This document shows positions 14,490 to 22,934 of a stretch of 25,701 bases of DNA, in pieces. The stretch lies in the NCBI GenBank assembly GCA_016930115.1, contig JAFGHN010000272.1, positions 1 through 25,701 on the forward strand, in the 5' to 3' direction. Origin of the DNA: Spirochaetales bacterium. Lineage in GTDB: Bacteria > Spirochaetota > Spirochaetia > ARS1246. Within the stretch, counting starts at the first letter, position 1; each line of letters begins with the position of its first letter. The translations under genes and the position numbers were made by a program. Below the pieces are notes generated by a model, which had not been told where the DNA came from, did no database searches, and saw only the letters and a program-made list of their open reading frames with translations.

Positions 14490-16982
14490 TTAGCGGATAA
14501 CGCCGGCGGGCTCTTCTTTCTTGGAAGGTTTCTTCACTTGAAAGACGAGCTTTCCCTTTCGCGCGGATACAGAGACCATGCTTCCTGCCGGACATTTTCC
14601 TTTCAATATGTTCATGGACAGCGGATCCTCGAGCTCCCGCTGAATGGCGCGCCTCAACGGACGGGCACCGAACTTCGCATCAAACCCCTTGTCGATGAGG
14701 TATTCTTTTGCGCTTTTCTTCACGTCTATCGCGATGTTCATTTCAAGAAGGCGGAGCCGCACTTCGTCTACCATGATTCCAAGGATCCGCATCACTTCCT
14801 TTCTATCGAGGCTGTGAAATACGACAATCTCGTCCACCCGGTTCAGAAACTCCGGCCTGAAGATCCTTTTCAATTCACCCAAAGCGGAGGAACGTATCTC
14901 CCCGTAAGTCATCAGTCCTTCATCCGATCTGAATCCCAACGCCGAATCCCTTGATATTTCCCTGGCGCCGGCGTTGGAAGTCATGATGACCACGGTGTTC
15001 CTGAAGGACACATGGTGACCCAGATTGTCCTGCAATTCTCCTTCCTCAAGAACTTGCAGGAGGATATTGAAAACATCCGGATGGGCTTTTTCAATCTCGT
15101 CAAGAAGAACCACGCTGTAGGGTCTCCGTCTTATCTTTTCGGTCAGCACTCCTCCCTCTTCATATCCCACATATCCGGGGGGAGCTCCAACGAGTCTCGA
15201 GACCGTATGTTTTTCCATGAAATCCGACATGTCGAGGCGGATAAGCGCGTCCTGGTTACCAAAGAGAAACTCGGTAAGCGTCTTCGCCAGCTCGGTTTTG
15301 CCCACGCCCGTCGGGCCAAGAAATATGAATGACCCCATGGGCCGTTGCGGAGAGCTCAAACCGGTTCTCGATCTCCGGATCGCTGCCGCTATCGCTGTAA
15401 TGGCGTCATGCTGTCCCACGATCCGCTCATGAAGTTGATTCTCAATTCTCAAGAGTTTTTCGGATTCCGTCTCGACGATACGCGAAAGCGGTATCCCGGT
15501 AATGGCGGATATGATCTCGTGGATATCCTCTTCAGTGACTACGTTTTTTTCCAGCCGCAGGTCGCGCTGCCACTCCTTTTTTGCGGTTTCAACCTGCTCT
15601 TTCAGGCGATGTATCGTGTCCCGGACCTCAATAGCTTTCTCAAAATTCTGAGTGTTCACCAGCGACATCTTCTCATTGGTGAGCAGCTCGATCTGCTTTT
15701 CCAGATCGCCAAGCTCGACGGGTGGTACACTGTTTTCTATGCGCTTCGTAGAACCCGCCTCATCGATAAGATCAATCGCCTTGTCCGGCAGAAATCTGTC
15801 GGTCACGTATCTGTTCGAGAGCCGTGCCGCTTGAGTAATCGCCTCATCAGTATACGTGACGTTGTGGTGCTCCTCGTAATTGGCTTTGATCCCTTTCAAA
15901 ATCTCGATGGTTTCCTCAACCGAGGGCTCACCCACGTAAATCGGCTGAAAACGGCGCTCCAATGCGGCGTCCTTTTCAATGTATTTCTTGTATTCGTTCA
16001 GCGTGGTTGCGCCGATGCACTGAAGCTCACCCCGGGATAGCGCCGGCTTGAGCATATTCGAGGCATCGATCGCCCCCTCGGCACCCCCGGCCCCGATAAT
16101 CGTATGAAGCTCGTCGATAAACAAGATGACGTTTCCCGCCGCGATTATTTCCTTCATCACACGCTTCAGACGTTCCTCAAACTCACCACGGTACTTTGTG
16201 CCCGCAATCAAGGAGGCGAGGTCCAGAGTCAATACCCGCTTTCCGGTAAGCACTTCGGGCGCCGAGCCGTCTACTATCTTCTGGGCAAGCCCTTCGACAA
16301 TCGCGGTCTTCCCGACACCCGGCTCACCAATGAGCACCGGGTTGTTTTTGGTTCTGCGGGCGAGTATCTGAATGACCCTGCGGATCTCCCTCACTCTCCC
16401 AATAACCGGATCGAGCTTCCCCTGGGCCGCGTAATCGGTCAGTTCCCTTGCAAACTCGTCCAGCGTGGGTGTCGATTTCTTCCCGGCGGGCTGCTGCTTT
16501 CTTTTCTGCGTCTGCTGTACGATTCCCTTTTTCCTTGTTTCCCCTTTGCCGCTCAGCTCGGCAATGGCTCCGCGCAGCTTTTCAATAGTGACGGAGTTTT
16601 TGTTTAAGTAACGCGATACGACGCTTCCCTCTTCTTTGGCAGCGGCGAGGAGCAGATGCTCGGTCCCGATGTATTCATGTCCAAGATTTTTGGCCTCAAG
16701 AGTGGATTCATCGAGGAGCTTCTTGCCGCGTTTTGAAGCCGGTACGTCCCCCAGTATGAAACCCGAGTGCTTTTTCGGTATGTTTTTTTCAATTTCAAGC
16801 TGCATTTCGACCGGATCAATGTTGAGCTTCTGTATCGCCTTGTATCCGAGACCTTCTCCGTCCTTCAGCAGAGCAAGTATGACGTGTTCAGGAAGCAGCT
16901 GATCCGAATGAAACCTCTTTGCCTCTTCCTGTGCGAAAATAGTCAATATTCGCTGCGCCCGTTGTGTCAGGCCCTTAAACAT
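14490..16982 (-). CDS. clpC: ATP-dependent Clp protease ATPase subunit ClpC
   Basis: 830 residues, a double-AAA+ Hsp100 unfoldase that feeds substrates, including phosphoarginine-tagged proteins, to ClpP. Domain order: paired N-terminal repeats (about 3-145), AAA+ 1 with Walker A GEPGVGKT (219-226) and Walker B ILFIDE (286-291), a ClpC-type middle coiled coil with a UVR-like segment (about 441-476), AAA+ 2 with Walker A GPTGVGKT (556-563) and Walker B VVLLDE (624-629), and an LGF tripeptide at 682-684 that fits the ClpP-docking loop. The start at 16982 is chosen over 17042 because GGGAGG lies five bases before it and the N domain begins MFKGLTQRAQ. It follows mcsB by 13 bases. ClpP is not in the window. 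Confidence 0.95.
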   Translation of the reverse strand: MFKGLTQRAQRILTIFAQEEAKRFHSDQLLPEHVILALLKDGEGLGYKAIQKLNIDPVEMQLEIEKNIPKKHSGFILGDVPASKRGKKLLDESTLEAKNLGHEYIGTEHLLLAAAKEEGSVVSRYLNKNSVTIEKLRGAIAELSGKGETRKKGIVQQTQKRKQQPAGKKSTPTLDEFARELTDYAAQGKLDPVIGRVREIRRVIQILARRTKNNPVLIGEPGVGKTAIVEGLAQKIVDGSAPEVLTGKRVLTLDLASLIAGTKYRGEFEERLKRVMKEIIAAGNVILFIDELHTIIGAGGAEGAIDASNMLKPALSRGELQCIGATTLNEYKKYIEKDAALERRFQPIYVGEPSVEETIEILKGIKANYEEHHNVTYTDEAITQAARLSNRYVTDRFLPDKAIDLIDEAGSTKRIENSVPPVELGDLEKQIELLTNEKMSLVNTQNFEKAIEVRDTIHRLKEQVETAKKEWQRDLRLEKNVVTEEDIHEIISAITGIPLSRIVETESEKLLRIENQLHERIVGQHDAITAIAAAIRRSRTGLSSPQRPMGSFIFLGPTGVGKTELAKTLTEFLFGNQDALIRLDMSDFMEKHTVSRLVGAPPGYVGYEEGGVLTEKIRRRPYSVVLLDEIEKAHPDVFNILLQVLEEGELQDNLGHHVSFRNTVVIMTSNAGAREISRDSALGFRSDEGLMTYGEIRSSALGELKRIFRPEFLNRVDEIVVFHSLDRKEVMRILGIMVDEVRLRLLEMNIAIDVKKSAKEYLIDKGFDAKFGARPLRRAIQRELEDPLSMNILKGKCPAGSMVSVSARKGKLVFQVKKPSKKEEPAGVIR

Positions 16983-16995
16983 GCATTCCTCCCAT

Positions 16996-18054
16996 TTACA
17001 GCCACCGGTGCAGGGCGTTTCGTGTAATTTCAGCCCTGGCATGGTCTACGGTCTTAGTATCGGCACCCGCCTCCTTTCCGTCTATCAAATACTGAACATG
17101 TGCTTTCTGCGTCAGAAAAAGCATCGCCGTTATTCTCTCAAGCGGGGCCGAAATGATGCCGGATTCGACTCCAAACCGCACGTTTGAAATCAGGCCTATA
17201 GCCTCTGATGAACTCAGTAATCTGCAATGCCGCAAGACACCCAGAGAGCGCATTATTTCATCTTCCACCTCATAATACTGCTTCTCTAAGAGTTCTTCTC
17301 GCGCTTTCCTCTCATAATGTACCAATTGAGACGCTACAGCATCAAGCTTTTCGATTAAATCTTTTTCTGAGAAACCCAACCCAAGCTGGTTGGAGACCTG
17401 GTAGAGGTCGCCCAAAGAACTTTCATCATCCGAAAAAAAACCCTTGACCGTCATGCCCACCTGCACAACGGCCTTCATCGCTTTTTCGATAATCGCCGTT
17501 CTGCCAAGCGCGGGGAGGTGGAGCATCACAGAGACCCGCAGACCCGTACCGGCGTTTGCAACCTCGGCACTCAGATATCCCCACTCGATGGATACGGCAA
17601 AATCCAGCATTTTCTCCAGCTCTATGTCAAGCTCATTGAGAGTCTGCCAACAGGTGTGCAGGTCAAAACCGCCCTTGATACACGACAGGCGTAAATGGTC
17701 TATCTCGTTGATCATCCCGGAAACGTGCTCACCACGGTCAACCACCACGGCTTTGTGATTATGAAGCGAAAACTGTTGCGTAATATAGTTGCGTTCCATC
17801 ATCATCCGGCGCTTGACCGGTGTCAGATCACCTATCAACGTCGATTCGAAGCCGTAAGACGGGGCTATTTTCTGAAAGGCCGACAGGATGTCCGATTGGA
17901 CCTCGTTTTCCTCATCGCTCTTGAGGAATAGCGGAAACCGGTGTTTAGCAATATTGCGCGAAAGCCTCGCTCTGCTTGAAACTATCACGTCGTAAGAATC
18001 GCCGGTTTCCTGGAACCAGCCGTCGGTAGTCTCTATGTCACGGAACTCCACCAT
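16996..18054 (-). CDS. mcsB: Protein-arginine kinase McsB
   Basis: A 352-residue phosphagen-kinase-fold enzyme that phosphorylates arginine on misfolded proteins, marking them for ClpC/ClpP. Seen are the nucleotide-binding SSRARLSRNI (26-35), the substrate-site NEIDHLRL (116-123) and NAGTGLRVSVMLHLPAL (167-183). Two differences from the Bacillus type stand out. The position of the conserved cysteine in ACPTNVGTG is glutamate here (SAEVANAGTG, E164). The C-terminal phosphoarginine-binding motif RDxxRA reads VDHARA (336-341), losing the first arginine. Length is normal. The ATG lies four bases after the mcsA stop, so translation is probably coupled. Identity is firm; catalytic competence and allosteric arginine sensing are open. 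Confidence 0.93.
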   Translation of the reverse strand: MVEFRDIETTDGWFQETGDSYDVIVSSRARLSRNIAKHRFPLFLKSDEENEVQSDILSAFQKIAPSYGFESTLIGDLTPVKRRMMMERNYITQQFSLHNHKAVVVDRGEHVSGMINEIDHLRLSCIKGGFDLHTCWQTLNELDIELEKMLDFAVSIEWGYLSAEVANAGTGLRVSVMLHLPALGRTAIIEKAMKAVVQVGMTVKGFFSDDESSLGDLYQVSNQLGLGFSEKDLIEKLDAVASQLVHYERKAREELLEKQYYEVEDEIMRSLGVLRHCRLLSSSEAIGLISNVRFGVESGIISAPLERITAMLFLTQKAHVQYLIDGKEAGADTKTVDHARAEITRNALHRWL

Positions 18055-18058
18055 CTAT

Positions 18059-18559
18059 CTAAGAGTCGCCCCCCTTTTCGAGCGAACGTATCTGATCACG
18101 GATAACCGCCGCTGCTTCGTAATCCTCTCTGCTTACCGCGTCATCAAGCCGGGTTTTGAGCCGTTCCCTGTCCACAAGCAGTTCCTTGTACGTGACGAGT
18201 TTTTGCGGCAGCTTACCGCGATGCCACATCATGCCTGAAAGCCGTTTATGAATACTTCGTATCTGTGAAGCGAAACTTGTATAACAATCCGGGCAACCGA
18301 GCCGGCCATCCTTCTTGAAATCCGCAACACTCATCCCGCAGGTTGGGCATTCCGTCGCCTCCTCGGTTCCTTCGCCGCGTTTCAAGTCAAGGAGCCCGGT
18401 GAGCAACTGCGTAAGCGACAGATCGACCTTATCGCTCCGCCTTGAGATACCTTTCTCATGGGCGCAGGTCTCGCAAAGGTGGATATCGATAGTCTCGTTG
18501 CCGATGGCCTGGTGAATATGTACCAGCGCTTCCCTTTTGCCGCATAACTCGCACAACAT
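18059..18559 (-). CDS. mcsA: McsA, zinc-finger activator of McsB
   Basis: 166 residues with four CxxC pairs (C3/C6, C29/C32, C71/C74, C89/C92), enough for two zinc sites, and a C-terminal UVR motif (about 139-160, AVSREDYEAAAVIRDQI) like that in UvrB and in the ClpC middle domain. McsA activates McsB kinase and helps it bind ClpC; the gene order mcsA-mcsB-clpC here matches that role. It is the first gene of the operon, with GAGGAG eight bases before its ATG and a clear promoter just upstream. No ctsR gene sits in front of it, unlike in Firmicutes. Length is slightly below the Bacillus protein (about 185). Confidence 0.93.
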   Translation of the reverse strand: MLCELCGKREALVHIHQAIGNETIDIHLCETCAHEKGISRRSDKVDLSLTQLLTGLLDLKRGEGTEEATECPTCGMSVADFKKDGRLGCPDCYTSFASQIRSIHKRLSGMMWHRGKLPQKLVTYKELLVDRERLKTRLDDAVSREDYEAAAVIRDQIRSLEKGGDS

Positions 18560-18581
18560 GTTTCGCGCTCCTCGATTGAAT

Positions 18582-18609
18582 CTTATATCCTATTCGGGAA
18601 AAAAAGCAA
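18582..18609 (-). promoter_or_regulatory. Sigma70-type promoter of the mcsA-mcsB-clpC operon
   Basis: On the minus strand, TTGCTT (complement of 18604-18609), a 16-base spacer that begins with a T-run, and TATAAG (complement of 18582-18587), about 25 bases before the mcsA start and in the only gap between lolC and mcsA. No CtsR-type direct repeat or CIRCE element overlaps it. Confidence 0.6.
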
Positions 18610-18630
18610 CGCTCGAAACCCCGGGCCGGC

Positions 18631-19932
18631 CTAATGCCTGCGAAGGATCTCTACGGGATGAAGTTTTGCGGCGCGCCTGGCGGGCACGACTGAAGCAAGA
18701 AGGGCTACCGAAATACTCAAGGCCGCCGTGTATAACAGCTCTCTCAAGTTGAGATCCACCGGTATTTCATTCAGATAAAAGGACGAGCCCAGTATTTCAA
18801 GCGGCTTATACTCAACCTGACCCCGGGCCGATACGATAAGCAGCGCGCTGTAACGGACCCATGAGAGGATCTTCTCGATACCCGTGATCAACCCATTGAT
18901 GTGAACTGCGGCCAGGATGCCGAAAAGCAATCCAAAGACGGTTGCCACTACACCGGTCGCCAAACCAAGAAACAGGAATCCTGCCGAGAGATCCCGCCCC
19001 CTGACACCTGCGCTCCTTAAGATCGCGATGTCATGTTCTTTTTCCATCACAAGCATCACAAGGCTTCCCGAGATGTTGACGCCGGCAACAACAACGATGA
19101 CGCCCATTATCAGGAGCAGCAGGTTCTTTGTCGTTTCAAAAGTACTGTACATCGCCTCTTCAAGCTGATACCAGGTAAAGACGTACCAGCCGCTGCCGAG
19201 GACGTCTTGAAGCTCCCGTTTTGTAGTCTCCAGATGCCCGAACGGATCATTCACTTTCATGGCCAGGATCCCTGACCCATCCTCGGTGAAAAGCCGCTCA
19301 CCCCGGGCAGAAGAGATCAATACGGCCGTCTCATCAAGATCGTGATAACCCGTCGTGAATACGCCGGTTACACGCATCAATGATTGCCGCAATACGTATT
19401 TGCCACTGCTGGTGCTCCTGGCGGTGAGGAGACGCATGGCATCTCCGGTCACAACGCCCAATTCGCGCGCTATCGGCTCGCTTATCAGCAGAGAGTCCTC
19501 TTCCTCGAGGTCAAATCTGCCCTCAACGATCTCGAGGTACCGCCTGAAGCCGGCGTCTTCCCGGACGATCGCGGCCGGCAATGCCTGTACAGATACACCC
19601 GTTCTGCCGCTAGCCGACTGCAAGAGTCCCAAACCGTAGCGAATTTCATGGACCCCTGTGACTCCCGAAACGGTCCGCGCGCGATTTGCGGCAGCAGTGA
19701 GCTCACCGGGATCCATGGCAGCGAAGCTCCGCGCCTGAAGATGGAAAGAACCGACTTCGATATATCGCTCCGATATCCCCCTGATAAGCCCACCGGAAAC
19801 CTGAATGACTACAACCATCGGAATAATCGCAAGCGCGATACCCGCCACAGCGCCGCGTATGCGTTTGTAGCTCCTTTCGGCGGATTTTGAGGAGAGCTGG
19901 CGTATGCCGAAGAAAAGCGCCGGGCGGATCAT
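18631..19932 (-). CDS. LolC/LolE-family lipoprotein-release permease, copy 2
   Basis: 433 residues, inner-membrane permease of the MacB/FtsX-like superfamily. An N-terminal membrane helix (about 28-50) is followed by a large periplasmic domain (about 51-265) and three further helices (about 270-295, 316-345, 399-417). The cytoplasmic segment EKEHDIAILRSAGVRGRD at 297-314 is the conserved coupling region that contacts the ATPase, and FYLNEIPVDL at 385-394 matches the late periplasmic motif of LolC/E. It works with the adjacent LolD-like ATPase to release lipoproteins from the inner membrane towards the outer membrane. The start forms an ATGA overlap with lolD. Whether it is functionally the LolC or LolE partner cannot be decided from sequence. 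No clear terminator follows. Confidence 0.87.
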   Translation of the reverse strand: MIRPALFFGIRQLSSKSAERSYKRIRGAVAGIALAIIPMVVVIQVSGGLIRGISERYIEVGSFHLQARSFAAMDPGELTAAANRARTVSGVTGVHEIRYGLGLLQSASGRTGVSVQALPAAIVREDAGFRRYLEIVEGRFDLEEEDSLLISEPIARELGVVTGDAMRLLTARSTSSGKYVLRQSLMRVTGVFTTGYHDLDETAVLISSARGERLFTEDGSGILAMKVNDPFGHLETTKRELQDVLGSGWYVFTWYQLEEAMYSTFETTKNLLLLIMGVIVVVAGVNISGSLVMLVMEKEHDIAILRSAGVRGRDLSAGFLFLGLATGVVATVFGLLFGILAAVHINGLITGIEKILSWVRYSALLIVSARGQVEYKPLEILGSSFYLNEIPVDLNLRELLYTAALSISVALLASVVPARRAAKLHPVEILRRH

Positions 19933-20609
19933 CGTTCTACCAGCATCCCGTCGTGGAGAAGGTATCTGAAGTTGCCCCGTTTCGCCAGGTTTGCATCATG
20001 GGTGACCAGAACGAGGGTCTTCCCGAAGGTCTCAGCGAGGGAGAAGATAAGCTCCTCAACCGCATCGGAGTTTTTTTCATCGAGATTACCCGTCGGCTCA
20101 TCAGCGAGGAGTATGTCAGGTTCGTTGATCAGGGCACGTGCCACCGCGACGCGCTGCCTTTCGCCGCCGGAAAGCTGGTGCGGATAGTGGCGCAGACGTT
20201 CGGCCATCCGCACGCTGCGAAGCAGTTCCTCGGCGCGGCGCTCGGCGAGTTTTCTCGGCGTTCCGGTCATATACGCCGGCAGCATTACGTTCTCTACCGC
20301 GTCAAAATCGGAGATCAGATAGTGAAACTGAAAGACAAAACCAACTGAGCGGCTTCTGAAAACGGAGAGCTTGTCCTCGCTCAAGGCTGTCACGTCGCTG
20401 CCCTTTACAATGACGCGCCCTTCATCAGGCTTGTCGAGACCGCCTATGAGATTCAACAGCGTAGACTTGCCCGAACCGCTTTCCCCGAGAATCACCGAGG
20501 TCACGCCGGCCGGTGAGGAGAAGTTCAGCCCTTTCAGAATCGGGAGACGCTCGGGCCCGTTGCTGTAGGTTTTGACGACACCCGAAAGCTCGAGAATCGG
20601 ATCATTCAT
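19929..20609 (-). CDS. lolD: LolD-type ABC transporter ATPase
   Basis: 226 residues, the ATP-binding subunit powering the two neighbouring permeases. All ABC motifs are intact: Walker A GESGSGKST at 42-50, Q-loop Q94 in FVFQFHYLISDFDAVENV (the F-H-x-L form is typical of the LolD/MacB group), signature LSGGERQR at 146-153, Walker B ILLADE at 166-171, D-loop NLDEKN and switch histidine H204. Length is typical (about 225-235). It overlaps the upstream permease gene by 8 bases and the downstream one by an ATGA, so the three subunits are made together. MacB-like export of other substrates is the alternative, but the paired LolC/E-like permeases favour lipoprotein release. Confidence 0.92.
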   Translation of the reverse strand: MNDPILELSGVVKTYSNGPERLPILKGLNFSSPAGVTSVILGESGSGKSTLLNLIGGLDKPDEGRVIVKGSDVTALSEDKLSVFRSRSVGFVFQFHYLISDFDAVENVMLPAYMTGTPRKLAERRAEELLRSVRMAERLRHYPHQLSGGERQRVAVARALINEPDILLADEPTGNLDEKNSDAVEELIFSLAETFGKTLVLVTHDANLAKRGNFRYLLHDGMLVER

Positions 20610-21891
20610 ACCGTAATACCCTCGCAGGTTCTATTTCAGATATTCGTTTCGAGGCAAAATGAGCCGCCGCGAGAGATGAATACACACCAAAAGAGAAAAT
20701 GCCGGCCACCTCGAGGTAGAGGATCCGTATCGGGACCTCCGTCAGATAGAAGTAAACCGGGGAAAAGAAGGCGACCTGCGGCGAAGCCGCCGTGGATGAA
20801 AGCGTACGCGACACCCAGCCCAGTATCCCGTTCAGTACCGTTTCTATGAATCCGAAAACGTTGTTGATGTTCGCGGCGAGAAGCAACCCTACAACTATCC
20901 CGGCCGCCGCGCCGGCGGCGCCGATGATACCGCCGTTGAGGATAAAGACTCGACGCACATCTCGAGGTCTGGCTCCAAGCGCCCGCAGAACGGCAATCTG
21001 TTCTCGTTTCTCGAAGATCGCCCGTTTGAGTGAGTGATAGGTATTGAATCCGGTTACCAGAAATATGAGCGATAGAAGAAGGATCATCACCAGTTTTTCC
21101 GTCCTCAAGGCGCCAAAGAAAGACTTGTTGTAGTTCCTCCAGGTGACGGTTTCATGAGGTAGCCCGGCGAGCAACTCCTCGATCTGGTTCAATCCCCTGT
21201 CCAGGGCGTTCCGATTATCGAGCTTCACACCGTAGAGATACTGGTACCCTCCTCCCCCCAGACGCTCGACCGCCGCCAGCGGAACAACCGCCATAGAGCG
21301 GTCATACTGGTAGTATCCGCAGTCAAATATTCCGGTCACCGTAAAATCGATCGTTTCCGGCGCGAAACTGCCTGCCTGACCCGAGAGCGTGAGAAGCGAG
21401 ACCGTTGAACCGGGTCCGGCGGCAATGCTCGACGCGAGCTCCCTTCCCAGTACTATCCCGTCGGATATCGATGGGTCAATCGAACCTGCCACGATGTTGA
21501 GTTGTTTGATGAAACCGGCATCCCTAACAGAAATATCCAAAGGCACACCGCGGACGCGGCAGGACTGCAGACCGGAGAGCTCACCGTGAATAAGAGTCTG
21601 CGTTTCCTCGATCCTCACGATTGAGCGTACGCCCCTTGTTTCCTCTACAGCTTTCATGGTCCGGGCCGAAAGGAAATCGGGTGTGCTTATCCGGATATGA
21701 TAGGAGCTGATCCCAAGGATATCTTCGATAAAACCAAGCTGAAAACCGTTCATGACCGCCAACACGACGACAAGTGCTGCGACGCCCACGGCAATGCCGC
21801 CGCTTGAAAGAAAGGCCGTGGCGAATCCTCGGGTCGCGCGTCTGTTTTTGAGAAATTTCGATGCGGTGAACAACACCCATGAGATTTTCAC
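20602..21891 (-). CDS. LolC/LolE-family lipoprotein-release permease, copy 1
   Basis: 429 residues with the same architecture as the permease downstream of lolD: an N-terminal helix (about 27-48) preceded by a basic stretch, MNGFQLGFIEDILGISSYHI (the family's NGF...ILG motif), a periplasmic domain to about 265, then three helices with the coupling segment EKREQIAVLRALGARPRD and a late FYLTEVPIRI motif. Two distinct permeases flanking one ATPase indicate a heteromeric LolCDE-type complex. The gene starts in an ATGA overlap with the secreted YD-like protein upstream. An unusual Ala/Gly-rich run (GAAGAAAGIVVGLLLAA) lies in the third helix. LolC-versus-LolE naming is not resolvable here, so no symbol is given. 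Confidence 0.88.
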   Translation of the reverse strand: MKISWVLFTASKFLKNRRATRGFATAFLSSGGIAVGVAALVVVLAVMNGFQLGFIEDILGISSYHIRISTPDFLSARTMKAVEETRGVRSIVRIEETQTLIHGELSGLQSCRVRGVPLDISVRDAGFIKQLNIVAGSIDPSISDGIVLGRELASSIAAGPGSTVSLLTLSGQAGSFAPETIDFTVTGIFDCGYYQYDRSMAVVPLAAVERLGGGGYQYLYGVKLDNRNALDRGLNQIEELLAGLPHETVTWRNYNKSFFGALRTEKLVMILLLSLIFLVTGFNTYHSLKRAIFEKREQIAVLRALGARPRDVRRVFILNGGIIGAAGAAAGIVVGLLLAANINNVFGFIETVLNGILGWVSRTLSSTAASPQVAFFSPVYFYLTEVPIRILYLEVAGIFSFGVYSSLAAAHFASKRISEIEPARVLRYE

Positions 21892-22934
21892 CGTTGCGCG
21901 GCCTCTCCCTCAATGAACACTTCGCTTTCTTTTCTTCCGTCCTTGAAATACACGCGCAAAGAGGGCACACCGTCCCGGTAGATCTCTTCGTAGTATTCAT
22001 TCTCGCCGGTATGCTCTATCACTTTGATAACCCAGGTGTTCCGCATGAGAGTCTCACGCACAACCACCCCTTTGTCATCGTATTCATACACCCAATCTTC
22101 CTTGGCGGAGCGGGTAATCCGGGTTTTCTGCGTCACATTCTCCCCTTCATAATCGTATCTGAGGTGTTCAAGCAGATCCTCCGCCGTTTCGATGCGTTCG
22201 ATTTTGACGCGGTCCTCCTCGTCGTAATACCGCGTTGTCGTCGTCCCGAGCACCGAGTCCTCCACTACGATTTCCTTCTTCCCGTCCAGGATTTTTATCT
22301 CCTCGGCCAGAAGCAGTTTGAGCCCCTCCCATGTCTCTTCAGCGAGTTTCTCCCCCCCATGGTAGCGGAACAAGACACCCTCGTCGTCGCCGCCGTGCCA
22401 CTCCTCAACCAGTTCGCCGGCGGAGTAGATGAACGCGCTTTCTTTTTGCCCTTCACCGGAAATCCGTTTGACCCGCCGCAACCTCCCGGCGGCGGAACGT
22501 TCGTAGGAATCCGTATAGATAAGGTCGCCGGCTCCGTCAAACGCCCGTACTTCCTTGAGAAATCCATCGGAGTAGTCATAGATCCTCTTCTCAGCAATTT
22601 CGCCGGCTTCGTAGAGCACCTCTTCCACAAGCGCGCCGGCATCGTACTGCCTGCTTGCCTCCAATACGCCGTCCGCGTAGACAAGCTCCGATTCGAGCTT
22701 ACCTTCGCCGTATTGAAGCTCCCACCGTTTGTGCTCGGCCTCATCCTTCAGAAGGGTTTGTATGACGAGGCTGCCCTGGTCTTCAACCTCGAGGACATAA
22801 ACGAACTCATCTGTCCGGTACGCAGGTATCTCGCGGATAGGCATGCCAAGTGCGTTTGATTCATAGTATCTTTGAGCCCAGAGGCAGGCGCATACAGAGA
22901 AAAGACTCACGAGCATTGCCTGTTTTTTCATCAT
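21888..22934 (-). CDS. Secreted protein with YD-like beta-strand repeats
   Basis: 348 residues with a clear signal peptide (basic start, hydrophobic core, likely cleavage after LWA near residue 20) and no lipobox or other membrane helix, so probably periplasmic or exported. The mature part consists of many short beta-strand units with recurring aromatic-acidic pairs (RYYDEEDR, YEYDDKGVV, RYDYEGENV, IYDYSDGF), reminiscent of YD/MORN-like repeat proteins, rich in Glu, Lys and Tyr. No catalytic motif is recognised. It is tightly locked between ftsY (ATGA overlap) and the first Lol permease (ATGA overlap), which suggests a job linked to lipoprotein transport or outer-membrane assembly; that is inference from position alone. 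Confidence 0.78.
   Translation of the reverse strand: MMKKQAMLVSLFSVCACLWAQRYYESNALGMPIREIPAYRTDEFVYVLEVEDQGSLVIQTLLKDEAEHKRWELQYGEGKLESELVYADGVLEASRQYDAGALVEEVLYEAGEIAEKRIYDYSDGFLKEVRAFDGAGDLIYTDSYERSAAGRLRRVKRISGEGQKESAFIYSAGELVEEWHGGDDEGVLFRYHGGEKLAEETWEGLKLLLAEEIKILDGKKEIVVEDSVLGTTTTRYYDEEDRVKIERIETAEDLLEHLRYDYEGENVTQKTRITRSAKEDWVYEYDDKGVVVRETLMRNTWVIKVIEHTGENEYYEEIYRDGVPSLRVYFKDGRKESEVFIEGEAAQR

Noticed and set aside
18610..18630. GC-rich palindromic stretch after lolC as a rho-independent terminator
   Set aside because: Short self-complementary CCCGGG and GGCCGGCC do not form a clear stem followed directly by a T-run; the nearby T-run fits better as part of the mcsA promoter spacer.
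18560..18630. CtsR or CIRCE operator before mcsA
   Set aside because: No tandem GGTCAAA-like heptads and no TTAGCACTC inverted repeat were found on either strand.
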